A stretch of DNA of 9,022 bases, from contig JARDZH010000041.1 in NCBI GenBank assembly GCA_029240955.1, positions 1 through 9,022 of the forward strand, in the 5' to 3' direction. A model generated the notes under the pieces. The model was not told the DNA's origin, searched no databases, and saw only the letters and a list, made by a program, of their open reading frames with translations. Every line of letters starts with the position of its first letter. Positions within the stretch are counted from its first letter, which is position 1. This DNA is from Pseudomonas sp. (GTDB lineage: Bacteria; Pseudomonadota; Gammaproteobacteria; Pseudomonadales; Pseudomonadaceae). Of the stretch, positions 1-5,966 are shown piece after piece. Position numbers and translations under genes: made by a program.

Positions 1-148
1 TGCCGGACACGCCATGCACTACTCCAGTCTGGGCTATACCGCTGCAGAGATTGCGCAAGTGCTCGGGTTGAGCGTGCGCCAGGTATGGGATATCGGCAAA
101 GCCTACCGCTTTGAATTTCGCCAGAACCGCGAAAAAGAGCAGCGTTGA
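1..148 (+). CDS. Helix-turn-helix protein, 3' end only (partial)
   Basis: An open frame enters from the left edge (first full codon at base 2) and stops with TGA at 146-148, giving 48 visible residues. The stretch YTAAEIAQVLGLSVRQVWDI has the spacing of a helix-turn-helix: A-x-x-I-A-x-x-L-G, then S-x-R-Q-V for the recognition helix. A short basic, charged tail follows and ends in REKEQR. I infer a small DNA-binding protein, or the DNA-binding end of a larger one. An internal ATG at 14-16 could be a start for a very short protein, but no good ribosome site precedes it and the frame is open beyond it, so a partial gene is the better reading. The family cannot be named. It is not part of the conserved argG-grxD block and belongs with the accessory stretch at the left. 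Confidence 0.5.
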   Translation, partial: AGHAMHYSSLGYTAAEIAQVLGLSVRQVWDIGKAYRFEFRQNREKEQR

Positions 149-281
149 GAAGGTCAGGCAACCTGTTCTCGAAAAGCTGGCGCCACGAAGTCGCTCATGG
201 GCTCAAGCCTGCTATCGCTCTCTGCCTGGACAGATGGATGCCCTGAAGCGGCCACTTACTTCAAGTTGAAGAGAGATCTTT

Positions 282-626
282 ATGAACTGTCTGATGCGTG
301 TCATGAATCCTACCACTGTGATCGCAATTTTTGCCGGGTTGTCGGAAGCGTCTGCTACGACTGTAGTGCCCTACCTCGACGGTGAAACGCGGCAACTCTA
401 TATATGGTTTCTGATCGTGTTCCCGTCCGCACTCGTGTTCATGTTTTTCCTGACGCTTAATTTCAACAATAAGGCGCTCTATCCCCCAGGAGGGCCTTGC
501 ACTTGCAACTACTTAGTCGCTGCACAGTTCCGGCTCGTGGGCGATCTAGAGGGTCAGGTTACTATTGAACACATTCACAAAGATGCGCCGCAACGTGCAT
601 CGCCCTCAGAATCAGGAGTGAAGTAA
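282..626 (+). CDS. Small membrane protein of unknown function
   Basis: This 114-residue frame begins with an ATG preceded by the purine run GAGAGA at 271-276. A second ATG at 303 (reading MNPTTVIAIF) may be the true start, because the preceding seven residues look unlike a protein start, but its ribosome site is poorer. Two hydrophobic segments are visible: a weaker one at about residues 13-30 (VIAIFAGLSEASATTVVP) and a strong one at about 40-59 (YIWFLIVFPSALVFMFFLTL). They are joined by a short acidic loop (DGET). A hydrophilic tail of about 50 residues follows, with CTC near its start. The pattern (short helix, DGET-like loop, FPS within the second helix, then LNFN) resembles a widespread uncharacterised bacterial protein I recall, but I can assign no function. 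Base composition looks more AT-rich than the downstream housekeeping genes. The tail could be missing a folded domain. Confidence 0.5.
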   Translation: MNCLMRVMNPTTVIAIFAGLSEASATTVVPYLDGETRQLYIWFLIVFPSALVFMFFLTLNFNNKALYPPGGPCTCNYLVAAQFRLVGDLEGQVTIEHIHKDAPQRASPSESGVK

Positions 627-899
627 AAATCAGCAAACTTTGTAGGAAGTCTCGACTAGATGCCTTGATTCGTTCGTGTGAGCGGCGCGAATAAGGAAGC
701 GGCAACTAAAACCCGGACAAATCCTGGAGCCGGCCAGGAGCGACGCCAACCCGGCACAATGACGCGCGAGCCGGGCTCATAGAAAACCGGACTAGCATGA
801 ATAAACGCGCGCCTATCAAAAAGAGATTGCCTTAGGATCGCAACACATACCGACAGGCTACAAGCCATCAAATATCGCTGATCAATCAATGGAAAGATT
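627..899 (+). other. Intergenic stretch with weak hairpins and no supported gene
   Basis: No convincing coding frame lies here on either strand. Two small inverted repeats are present: TCCTGG/CCAGGA at 722-727/734-739, and CCCGGC/GCCGGG at 750-755/770-775. Neither is followed by a T-run, so neither is a standard terminator. The bases just before 900 are AT-rich, as expected for a promoter region of the downstream gene, but no good -35/-10 pair was found. A 12-base word shared with the motY-pyrC intergenic region lies at 639-650. Confidence 0.5.
639..650 (-). repeat. 12-base word shared with the motY/pyrC intergenic region
   Basis: Read on the minus strand these bases are ACTTCCTACAAA, identical to plus-strand 3559-3570. 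The inner ten bases (CTTCCTACAA) also occur at 3536-3545. At 3559-3570 the word overlaps the spacer of the motY FliA promoter. Here, a few flanking bases also match but the promoter hexamers do not. It may be a chance match or a scrap of shared regulatory sequence. Confidence 0.3.
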
Positions 900-1175
900 A
901 TGTCGAAATTAAAGGAATACCGCGAACTTGAACGTGTGTTAATGGCGAACCAGGAAAAGCTGAAAATTCTGGAAGCTAACGACCAGCTCACCAGATACCT
1001 GGAATTCGAGAGGAAGCTGACAGCACTCATGAAGCGCTACAGCATGGGAATTTCCGACTTGGTGGATTTCCTGAACGTACCTCTTAAACACGCAGGCTTG
1101 AGCGTGCAGGAACGGGGCGGAACTTACCGGAAGATCCGCAGGAAAGCGCGCAAGAGTCCAGAGACGAAACCCTGA
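900..1175 (+). CDS. Compact MvaT/H-NS-family nucleoid protein with little or no linker
   Basis: This 91-residue protein starts at an ATG preceded by GGAAAG (891-896). Residues 1-60 (MSKLKEYRELERVL, LEFERKLTALMKRYSM, DLVDFLN) match the coiled-coil oligomerisation domain of Pseudomonas MvaT/MvaU, the functional equivalents of H-NS that bind AT-rich and foreign DNA. Usual family length is about 120 residues: coiled coil, a flexible basic linker of roughly 20-25 residues, then a DNA-binding domain with YKNPHTGEVIETKGGNHKTL. Here the linker is absent. Residues 60-79 (VPLKHAGLSVQERGGTYRKI) align without gaps to that C-terminal motif, keeping H-x-G, a hydrophobic, and K/R-G-G, but with GGT instead of GGN and no following tryptophans. 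A basic tail ends the protein. I infer a divergent or degenerate paralogue that could form mixed oligomers with full MvaT. Its stop codon lies inside a hairpin. Family assignment is good; activity is unknown. Confidence 0.72.
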   Translation: MSKLKEYRELERVLMANQEKLKILEANDQLTRYLEFERKLTALMKRYSMGISDLVDFLNVPLKHAGLSVQERGGTYRKIRRKARKSPETKP

Positions 1176-1202
1176 GCCGCAGATGCGCAGCGGCTCAGGG
1201 TT
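1168..1202. terminator. Strong hairpin over the stop codon of the MvaT-like gene
   Basis: A perfect 13-bp inverted repeat, AACCCTGAGCCGC (1168-1180) and GCGGCTCAGGGTT (1190-1202), encloses a 9-base loop. It contains the TGA at 1173-1175 of the MvaT-like gene. No T-run follows on either strand, so it is not a textbook intrinsic terminator. Its place between two convergent genes fits a terminator or a 3'-end stabilising structure. Confidence 0.5.
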
Positions 1203-1211
1203 CGAGAGTTC

Positions 1212-1236
1212 GGATGCAGCCCGGCGGGCTGCATCC
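1212..1236. terminator. Hairpin just downstream of argG
   Basis: GGATGCAGCCC (1212-1222) and GGGCTGCATCC (1226-1236) form a perfect 11-bp stem with a 3-base loop. It begins 17 bases past the argG stop codon (1254-1256, minus strand). There is no T-run after it. It lies only 9 bases from the neighbouring 13-bp hairpin, so transcripts from either side would fold two stems in tandem. It is the probable 3' end of argG mRNA. Confidence 0.5.
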
Positions 1237-1253
1237 TCACGCGACGGGCCGTG

Positions 1254-2471
1254 TCAGAAGAACTTGCGGCCTTTGTTTGCGGCGATGCGCATGCGCAGTG
1301 CGTTCAGCTTGATGAAGCCCGCTGCGTCCGCCTGGTTGTAGGCGCCGCCGTCCTCTTCGAAGGTGGCGATGTTGGCGTCGAACAGCGACTCTTCCGATTT
1401 GCGACCGGTGACGATCACGTTGCCCTTGTACAGCTTCAGGCGCACCACGCCGTTCACGTGCACTTGAGACGCGTCGATCATCTGTTGCAGCATCAGACGC
1501 TCCGGGCTCCACCAGTAGCCGGTGTAGATCAGGCTCGCATACTTGGCCATCAGCTCATCCTTGAGGTGAGCGACTTCGCGGTCCAGCGTGATCGATTCGA
1601 TGGCGCGGTGAGCACGCAGCATGATGGTGCCGCCAGGGGTTTCGTAGCAGCCGCGGGACTTCATGCCGACGTAACGGTTTTCCACGATATCCAGACGGCC
1701 GATGCCGTTTTCGCCGCCGATACGGTTGAGGGTGGCCAGCACGGTGGCAGGTGTCATTTCGACGCCGTCCAGCGCGACGATGTCGCCGTTACGGTAGGTC
1801 AGCTCAAGGTACGTCGGAACGTTCGGTGCGTCTTCCGGCGACTTGGTCCAGCGCCACATGTCTTCTTCGTGCTCGGTCCAGGTGTCTTCCAGCACGCCGC
1901 CTTCATAGGAGATGTGCAGCAGGTTGGCATCCATTGAGTACGGGGATTTCTTCTTGCCGTGACGCTCGATAGGGATGGCGTGCTTTTCGGCGTAGTCCAT
2001 CAGCTTTTCACGCGACAGCAGATCCCATTCACGCCACGGAGCGATGACCTTCACGCCCGGCTTGAGTGCGTAGGCACCGAGTTCGAAACGGACCTGGTCG
2101 TTACCTTTGCCGGTAGCGCCGTGGGAAATGGCGTCAGCGCCCGTTTCGTTGGCGATTTCGATCAGACGCTTGGCGATCAGCGGACGAGCGATGGAGGTGC
2201 CCAGAAGGTATTCGCCTTCATAGACGGTGTTGGCGCGGAACATCGGGAAGACGAAGTCGCGAACGAACTCTTCGCGCAGGTCATCGATGTAGATTTCCTT
2301 GACGCCCATGGCCTGTGCCTTGGCGCGTGCCGGCTCGACCTCTTCGCCCTGACCCAGGTCAGCGGTAAAGGTCACTACCTCGCAGTTATACGTATCTTGC
2401 AGCCACTTGAGGATTACCGAAGTATCCAGGCCACCGGAATACGCTAGAACTACCTTGTTTACGTCCGCCAT
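1254..2471 (-). CDS. argG: Argininosuccinate synthase
   Basis: This cytoplasmic enzyme joins citrulline and aspartate using ATP to give argininosuccinate, the penultimate step of arginine synthesis. The 405-residue product has the usual family length. The N-terminal ATP pyrophosphatase loop AYSGGLDTS is at residues 10-18, and the substrate-binding stretch [15 protein letters not shown] is at about 116-130. The conserved [15 protein letters not shown] segment follows, and the C-terminal oligomerisation tail ends in NKGRKFF. The ATG at 2469-2471 is preceded on the minus strand by GGAG seven bases upstream. A candidate promoter lies at 2507-2535, so argG is probably transcribed separately from motY. 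Two tandem hairpins lie beyond its stop. In P. aeruginosa, from memory, argG also neighbours motY and pyrC, so this is the conserved locus. No ArgR site was recognised. Confidence 0.97.
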   Translation of the reverse strand: MADVNKVVLAYSGGLDTSVILKWLQDTYNCEVVTFTADLGQGEEVEPARAKAQAMGVKEIYIDDLREEFVRDFVFPMFRANTVYEGEYLLGTSIARPLIAKRLIEIANETGADAISHGATGKGNDQVRFELGAYALKPGVKVIAPWREWDLLSREKLMDYAEKHAIPIERHGKKKSPYSMDANLLHISYEGGVLEDTWTEHEEDMWRWTKSPEDAPNVPTYLELTYRNGDIVALDGVEMTPATVLATLNRIGGENGIGRLDIVENRYVGMKSRGCYETPGGTIMLRAHRAIESITLDREVAHLKDELMAKYASLIYTGYWWSPERLMLQQMIDASQVHVNGVVRLKLYKGNVIVTGRKSEESLFDANIATFEEDGGAYNQADAAGFIKLNALRMRIAANKGRKFF

Positions 2472-2506
2472 GCCATCACTCCACCGGGTTGTACGGAAAA
2501 CCAGCG

Positions 2507-2535
2507 ATTCTACCGTTCTAACCGGAAAATTTACA
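2507..2535 (-). promoter_or_regulatory. Candidate sigma-70 promoter of argG
   Basis: On the minus strand TAGAAT (2507-2512) matches five of six bases of the -10 consensus. It lies 17 bases downstream of TGTAAA (2530-2535), a weak -35 match. Transcription would start near 2500, giving an argG leader of about 30 bases. The region upstream, 2536-2581, has overlapping short inverted repeats (GAGGCG 2559-2564 with CGCCTC 2576-2581) that may end the motY transcript, without a T-run. Confidence 0.4.
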
Positions 2536-2594
2536 GAGGCGCGACAGCTTCTGACGACGAGGCGACAGTAATCTGCGCCTCGAGTGACCGATGG

Positions 2595-3497
2595 TCAGGA
2601 AGTGGCGGCAGTGTTTGCCGAAGCCACAGGTGCCGGACGCTCGTCCGGGGCGATCCGTTCGAGGTGGACATTGACCCGGCGATTGCGCGAACGGTTGGCA
2701 TTGTTGGTGTTGGGCACCAATGGATAACGCTCGCCGTGAAAGCGCAACGTGATCTGCTGCTCAGGGATGCCTTGTGCTTTGAAGTAATCCATGACGGCAA
2801 GCGCGCGGCGTCGGGACAGGTCGCGGTTGGTCAGGCGATTGCCGCTGTTGTCCGAATGCCCGTCGAGCTCGATGTGATTGACCGTCGGATCAGCCTTGAG
2901 ATAAGCGACCATCGTGTCGAGCCTGGCTTTGGCCTTGGCGTCGAGTTCGATGCCGCCACCGGGAAAGCCGACTTCCGACTGTTTGACCTGGTCGAAATTC
3001 ATCGGCAGCAGTTTGGCCGTGCAGGCCTGGTAATCCGCGAATGCCTTGTTGAACTTGACGGGCAGCAGCCGTACTTCCATGGTGCCGCCATCGCGCGAGT
3101 AATGGCGAATGAGAGGAGTACGCCCTTCCATCAGGCCATTGATCAAACGCCCGGCCTGAGCCTGAGACGTGTTGAAAGGAATTTCGCCATTGCTCACCCG
3201 CACCGAACCCAGGTTGATATCACCACGGCCCGGCTGCCAGGGTGCCGCCGCTGCAAGCAGCGTCGCCGAACCACTGCCTAGCGTGGCGTAGGAAGCCTTA
3301 AGGCGAAACGTAGCCTGCTCGCCCGCCCGACGAACGAATTCGCCTGCACCAAAGTCAGTGATCGGTTGAGTCAGACGGCACTCAAACTGATCGCCTTCGA
3401 CCTTCCACTCGATGCTCTCCAGACGCGTCTGGAAACTGATCGCCATTGCCGGAAGGCTGGCGAACAGGCTGAGCAGGGCTACATATAGCTGGCGCAC
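2595..3497 (-). CDS. motY: MotY-like OmpA-domain protein, flagellar stator ring
   Basis: This is a periplasmic protein that in Vibrio and Pseudomonas anchors the MotAB/MotCD-type flagellar stators to peptidoglycan. From the GTG at 3495-3497 it is 300 residues. A signal peptide is visible (RQLYVALLSLFASLPAMA, cleavage after about residue 19). An N-terminal domain follows, to about residue 150, and then a C-terminal OmpA-type peptidoglycan-binding domain. That domain shows LDGHSDNSGNRLTNRDLSRRRA at about 211-232 and NRSRNRRVNV near 268-277. Two cysteines in the mature protein (about 40 and 159) could form the disulfide known in Vibrio MotY. A GTG at 3507-3509 is also in frame, but GGAG at 3504-3507 sits six bases before the 3497 start, so the shorter form is preferred. 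A FliA-type promoter upstream supports a flagellar role. A generic OmpA-family lipoprotein is unlikely: there is no lipobox. Confidence 0.85.
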   Translation of the reverse strand: MRQLYVALLSLFASLPAMAISFQTRLESIEWKVEGDQFECRLTQPITDFGAGEFVRRAGEQATFRLKASYATLGSGSATLLAAAAPWQPGRGDINLGSVRVSNGEIPFNTSQAQAGRLINGLMEGRTPLIRHYSRDGGTMEVRLLPVKFNKAFADYQACTAKLLPMNFDQVKQSEVGFPGGGIELDAKAKARLDTMVAYLKADPTVNHIELDGHSDNSGNRLTNRDLSRRRALAVMDYFKAQGIPEQQITLRFHGERYPLVPNTNNANRSRNRRVNVHLERIAPDERPAPVASANTAATS

Positions 3498-3503
3498 GGG
3501 AGG

Positions 3504-3507
3504 CTCC
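3504..3507 (-). promoter_or_regulatory. Ribosome binding site that decides the motY start
   Basis: Minus-strand GGAG lies six bases before the GTG at 3495-3497 and overlaps the alternative upstream GTG at 3507-3509, which has no purine-rich site of its own. This favours the start that puts the signal peptide at the extreme N-terminus. Confidence 0.55.
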
Positions 3508-3549
3508 ACTTGAAAAATGACCGCGAAACAAAATGCTTCCTACAACGAG

Positions 3550-3576
3550 CTATCGGTTACTTCCTACAAAACTTGA
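3550..3576 (-). promoter_or_regulatory. Sigma-28 (FliA) promoter for motY
   Basis: On the minus strand TCAAGTTT (3569-3576) is followed by an 11-base spacer and ACCGATAG (3550-3557). The FliA consensus is TAAAGTTT or TCAAGTTT, N11-12, GCCGATAA. The -35 part matches fully and the -10 part matches six of eight bases, including the core CCGATA. Transcription would start about 40-45 bases upstream of the motY GTG. The promoter sits inside the leader of the divergent pyrC gene, about 70 bases before its ATG. Confidence 0.72.
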
Positions 3577-3643
3577 TAGCGAGTGCCTGAGAGAGTCTTT
3601 TCCGGTAGCATTCCCAGCGAGTTTGACCCGCCTGGAATCCCCA

Positions 3644-4690
3644 ATGTCTGACCGCCTGACCCTCCTGCGTCCCGACGACTGGCACATACACCTCCGTGAT
3701 GGAGCTGTGTTGCCCAATACTGTCGCTGACGTGGCACGCACTTTTGGCCGCGCCATCATCATGCCTAACCTGGTGCCGCCCGTACGCAACGCGTCGCAGG
3801 CCGATGCCTATCGACAGCGCATTCTGGCCGCGCGACCTGCCGGCAGCCGCTTCGAGCCGCTGATGGTGCTGTACCTGACCGACCAGACCACCGCCGATGA
3901 TATTCGTACGGCAAAAGCCAGCGGCTTCGTACACGCAGCCAAGCTGTATCCGGCTGGTGCGACCACCAATTCGGATTCCGGCGTTACCGCCATCGACAAA
4001 ATCTTCCCTGCGCTCGAGGCCATGGCCGAGGTCGGGATGCTGCTGTTGGTGCACGGTGAAGTCACCCGCGGCGAGATTGATGTATTCGACCGCGAGAAGG
4101 TGTTCATTGACGAGCATCTGCGTCGCGTCGTCGAGCGCTTCCCGACACTGAAAGTCGTGTTCGAGCACATCACCACTGCCGACGCGGTGCAGTTCGTCAA
4201 CGAGGCGTCAGCCAACGTTGCTGCGACCATTACCGCTCACCATTTGCTTTATAACCGCAATCACATGCTGGTCGGCGGCATTCGTCCACACTTCTACTGT
4301 CTGCCCATTCTCAAGCGCAACACGCATCAGGTTGCGCTGCTGGACGCCGCTACCAGCGGCAGTGGCAAATTCTTTCTGGGCACCGACTCGGCGCCCCACG
4401 CGCAACATGCCAAGGAAAACGCCTGTGGCTGCGCAGGTTGCTACACCGCTTACGCGGCCATCGAGTTGTATGCCGAAGCGTTCGAGCAGCGTGACGCGCT
4501 CGACAAGCTGGAAGGCTTCGCCAGTCTGCATGGCCCGGCGTTCTACGGACTGCCTGCCAACCAGGACACCATTACCCTCGTCCGTGAAGAATGGACTGCA
4601 CCTGCCAGCCTGCCGTTCGGCGAGCTGACTGTCATCCCGCTGCGCGCCGGTGAAAAACTGCGCTGGCGTCTGCTGGAGGAAAACGCGTGA
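3644..4690 (+). CDS. pyrC: Dihydroorotase (class II)
   Basis: This cytoplasmic zinc enzyme catalyses the reversible cyclisation of carbamoyl aspartate to dihydroorotate, the third step of pyrimidine synthesis. The 348 residues match the usual length of the E. coli-type enzyme. The metal centre is complete: HIH at 14-16, the carbamylated lysine K100 (AAKLYPAG), H137 (VHGE), H175 (FEHITT) and D248 (GTDSAPH). The frame stays open 37 codons further upstream to an ATG at 3533. However, the ATG at 3644 has GGAAT a suitable distance before it, and [20 protein letters not shown] is the normal N-terminus, so 3644 is used. The last bases overlap the rnt start (GTGA), so the two genes are co-translated. 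The 110-base leader carries the motY FliA promoter. A possible -35 TTGAAA lies at 3510-3515 but has no good -10. Confidence 0.97.
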   Translation: MSDRLTLLRPDDWHIHLRDGAVLPNTVADVARTFGRAIIMPNLVPPVRNASQADAYRQRILAARPAGSRFEPLMVLYLTDQTTADDIRTAKASGFVHAAKLYPAGATTNSDSGVTAIDKIFPALEAMAEVGMLLLVHGEVTRGEIDVFDREKVFIDEHLRRVVERFPTLKVVFEHITTADAVQFVNEASANVAATITAHHLLYNRNHMLVGGIRPHFYCLPILKRNTHQVALLDAATSGSGKFFLGTDSAPHAQHAKENACGCAGCYTAYAAIELYAEAFEQRDALDKLEGFASLHGPAFYGLPANQDTITLVREEWTAPASLPFGELTVIPLRAGEKLRWRLLEENA

Positions 4691-5361
4691 GTGAAGATCA
4701 TTTCGACGACGAACTGGACGGTCAGGGCGGTGGCGGTCCACGTCACCCGATGGCTGCCCGCTTTCGCGGGTATCTGCCGGTGGTCGTCGACGTAGAGACA
4801 GGCGGTTTCAATTGCGCCACCGATGCACTGCTGGAAATCGCAGCGGTCACCATCGGCATGGACGAGAAAGGCTTTGTCTTTCCGGAGCACACCTATTTCT
4901 TCCGCGTCGAGCCGTTCGAAGGCGCCAACGTCGAACCGGCCGCTCTGGAATTCACCGGTATCAAGCTCGACCATCCACTGCGCATGGCCGTCAGCGAAGA
5001 AACCGCGTTGACCGACATTTTCCGGGGCGTGCGCAAGGCGCTCAAGGCCAACGGCTGCAAGCGTGCGGTGCTGGTGGGTCACAATGCCAGCTTCGACTTG
5101 GGCTTCCTGAACGCGGCTGTCGCGCGGATGGACATGAAGCGTAACCCGTTTCACCCGTTCTCCAGTTTCGACACGGCAACGCTAGCAGGCTTGGCTTACG
5201 GTCAGACCGTACTGGCCAAGGCCTGTCAGGCGGCCGGCATCGACTTTGACGGCCGTGAAGCGCACTCAGCACGTTACGACACGGAAAAGACCGCTGAGCT
5301 GTTCTGCGGGATCGTCAACCGCTGGAAGGAAATGGGCGGCTGGCACGATTTCGACGACTGA
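4687..5361 (+). CDS. rnt: Ribonuclease T
   Basis: This 3'-5' exoribonuclease trims the 3' ends of tRNAs and other stable RNAs, including CCA turnover and 5S and 23S maturation. The 224-residue protein has the DEDDh exonuclease fold. D35 and E37 lie in [20 protein letters not shown] at 131-140 carries D137, and H193 and D198 lie in [12 protein letters not shown], completing the catalytic set. The first 25 residues (acidic, glycine-rich) extend beyond the E. coli protein but are common in Pseudomonas. The start is GTG at 4687, overlapping the pyrC TGA by four bases. It is preceded by GGAGG at 4675-4679, so translation is probably coupled to pyrC. A rho-independent terminator lies 14 bases after the stop. 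Confidence 0.96.
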   Translation: MSEDHFDDELDGQGGGGPRHPMAARFRGYLPVVVDVETGGFNCATDALLEIAAVTIGMDEKGFVFPEHTYFFRVEPFEGANVEPAALEFTGIKLDHPLRMAVSEETALTDIFRGVRKALKANGCKRAVLVGHNASFDLGFLNAAVARMDMKRNPFHPFSSFDTATLAGLAYGQTVLAKACQAAGIDFDGREAHSARYDTEKTAELFCGIVNRWKEMGGWHDFDD

Positions 5362-5374
5362 TTCGAGCGCTTTG

Positions 5375-5402
5375 AAAAAGCCGGCCTTGCGCCGGTTTTT
5401 TT
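5375..5402 (+). terminator. Rho-independent terminator of pyrC-rnt
   Basis: CCGGC (5381-5385) and GCCGG (5391-5395) form the core stem, extended by a G-T pair and by A-run/T-run pairing (5375-5379 with 5397-5401). Seven T bases (5396-5402) follow the stem. It starts 13 bases after the rnt stop codon and closes the pyrC-rnt transcript before the iron genes. Confidence 0.85.
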
Positions 5403-5478
5403 ATGCATCAAGCGCGCCTGTTGATCATGAGCTAGCGGCGCTCCCTCGACCACTCATCGGAGGCAGTCAAGAACAGTT

Positions 5479-5507
5479 TTGACAAGCATTCTCATTACCA
5501 TTAGTCT
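5479..5507 (+). promoter_or_regulatory. bfd promoter with overlapping Fur box
   Basis: A perfect -35 TTGACA (5479-5484) stands 17 bases before TAGTCT (5502-5507), a weak -10. The stretch GACAAGCATTCTCATTACC (5481-5499) matches 13 of 19 bases of the Fur consensus GATAATGATAATCATTATC and fills the space between the hexamers. Bound Fur-Fe would therefore block RNA polymerase. This predicts bfd expression when iron is low, as known for P. aeruginosa bfd. Confidence 0.7.
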
Positions 5508-5547
5508 CCTCGGCACCAAGCAATCACCCAGCGACGGTTCCTCACTT

Positions 5548-5766
5548 ATGTATGTTTGTCTCTGCCAAGGTGTTACCGACGGTCAAATCCGGGATGCAAT
5601 TCTGGATGGCTGCTGCAGTTACCGTGAAGTTCGTGAGGCAACGGGTGTCGCCAGCAAATGTGGGAAATGTGCCTGCCTGGCCAAGGAAGTCGTACGCGAC
5701 ACCCTGACCGAGCTGCAAAGCAGTCATGCCGCACTCGCCTATCCTGGAAAATTTTCTGCTGCTTGA
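5548..5766 (+). CDS. bfd: Bacterioferritin-associated ferredoxin
   Basis: This small [2Fe-2S] protein docks on bacterioferritin and passes electrons through its heme to reduce and release stored iron. The 72-residue product has the four cluster cysteines C4, C6, C38 and C41, in the C-x-C and C-x2-C arrangement of the BFD fold. Y2 and L5, known in P. aeruginosa to contact BfrB, are present, as are R26, R29 and K46, which line the anion site of that protein. The frame is open upstream to 5479, but MYVCLCQG at 5548 is the conserved N-terminus. The ribosome site is weak. Its Fur-box promoter and its own terminator separate it from bfr, fitting opposite iron responses. From memory, P. aeruginosa and P. 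putida carry a peroxiredoxin gene between rnt and bfd; none is here. Confidence 0.97.
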   Translation: MYVCLCQGVTDGQIRDAILDGCCSYREVREATGVASKCGKCACLAKEVVRDTLTELQSSHAALAYPGKFSAA

Positions 5767-5782
5767 ACCCCCTTTTCAAAAG

Positions 5783-5808
5783 AACCGGACCCAGTGTCCG
5801 GTTTTTTT
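5783..5808 (+). terminator. Rho-independent terminator of bfd
   Basis: AACCGGAC (5783-5790) and GTCCGGTT (5796-5803) form an 8-bp stem with a 5-base loop. Seven T bases (5802-5808) follow. It begins 16 bases past the bfd stop and should insulate bfr from bfd transcription. Confidence 0.9.
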
Positions 5809-5898
5809 ATGCCTGTAATTCAAACGCTTAGCACCAAGATGCGGAACTCAAACATTCTTATTCCTATTTAATTTCACTTAGTATTCAATAACTTAGGT

Positions 5899-5927
5899 TT
5901 GACAGCCATCTAAGCGCGGCTCAAACT
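5899..5927 (+). promoter_or_regulatory. Candidate bfr promoter
   Basis: A perfect -35 TTGACA (5899-5904) lies 17 bases upstream of CAAACT (5922-5927), a poor -10. The AT-rich DNA before it (about 5846-5898) would favour promoter activity. A start near 5934 would give a leader of about 30 bases, with AGGA at 5954-5957 as ribosome site for bfr. No convincing Fur box overlaps it. Confidence 0.4.
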
Positions 5928-5966
5928 CGTGCTCTATTTACACAAGCCATCGGCAGGACCTCGAAC

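Noticed and set aside
197..385. A 62-residue plus-strand frame overlapping the start of the membrane-protein gene
   Set aside because: It overlaps the better-supported frame at 282-626, has no clear ribosome site, and shows no domain-like pattern.
797..835. A 12-codon basic reading frame (MNKRAPIKKRLP) upstream of the MvaT-like gene, considered as a leader peptide
   Set aside because: There is no convincing ribosome site and no hairpin or codon pattern typical of attenuation leaders.
656..1030. A minus-strand frame of 124 codons overlapping the MvaT-like gene
   Set aside because: Its residues look like antisense of the MvaT-like coding frame, which has a recognised family and a start signal.
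1251..2447. Long plus-strand frames (1251-1937, 1959-2447) opposite argG
   Set aside because: They are antisense shadows of a fully conserved argG; high GC at third positions commonly opens such frames.
3549..3580. GCTATC/GATAGC inverted repeat considered as an operator of pyrC
   Set aside because: The arms are only six bases with a 20-base gap, and both overlap the FliA promoter boxes, which explain the conservation better.
3533..3643. In-frame upstream extension of pyrC from the ATG at 3533
   Set aside because: The extension is unlike dihydroorotase N-termini, contains the motY FliA promoter, and the ATG at 3644 has its own ribosome site.
5850..5875. AT-rich stretch before bfr considered as a Fur box
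   Set aside because: It has several ATT words, but only a poor match to the 19-base Fur consensus and no inverted symmetry.
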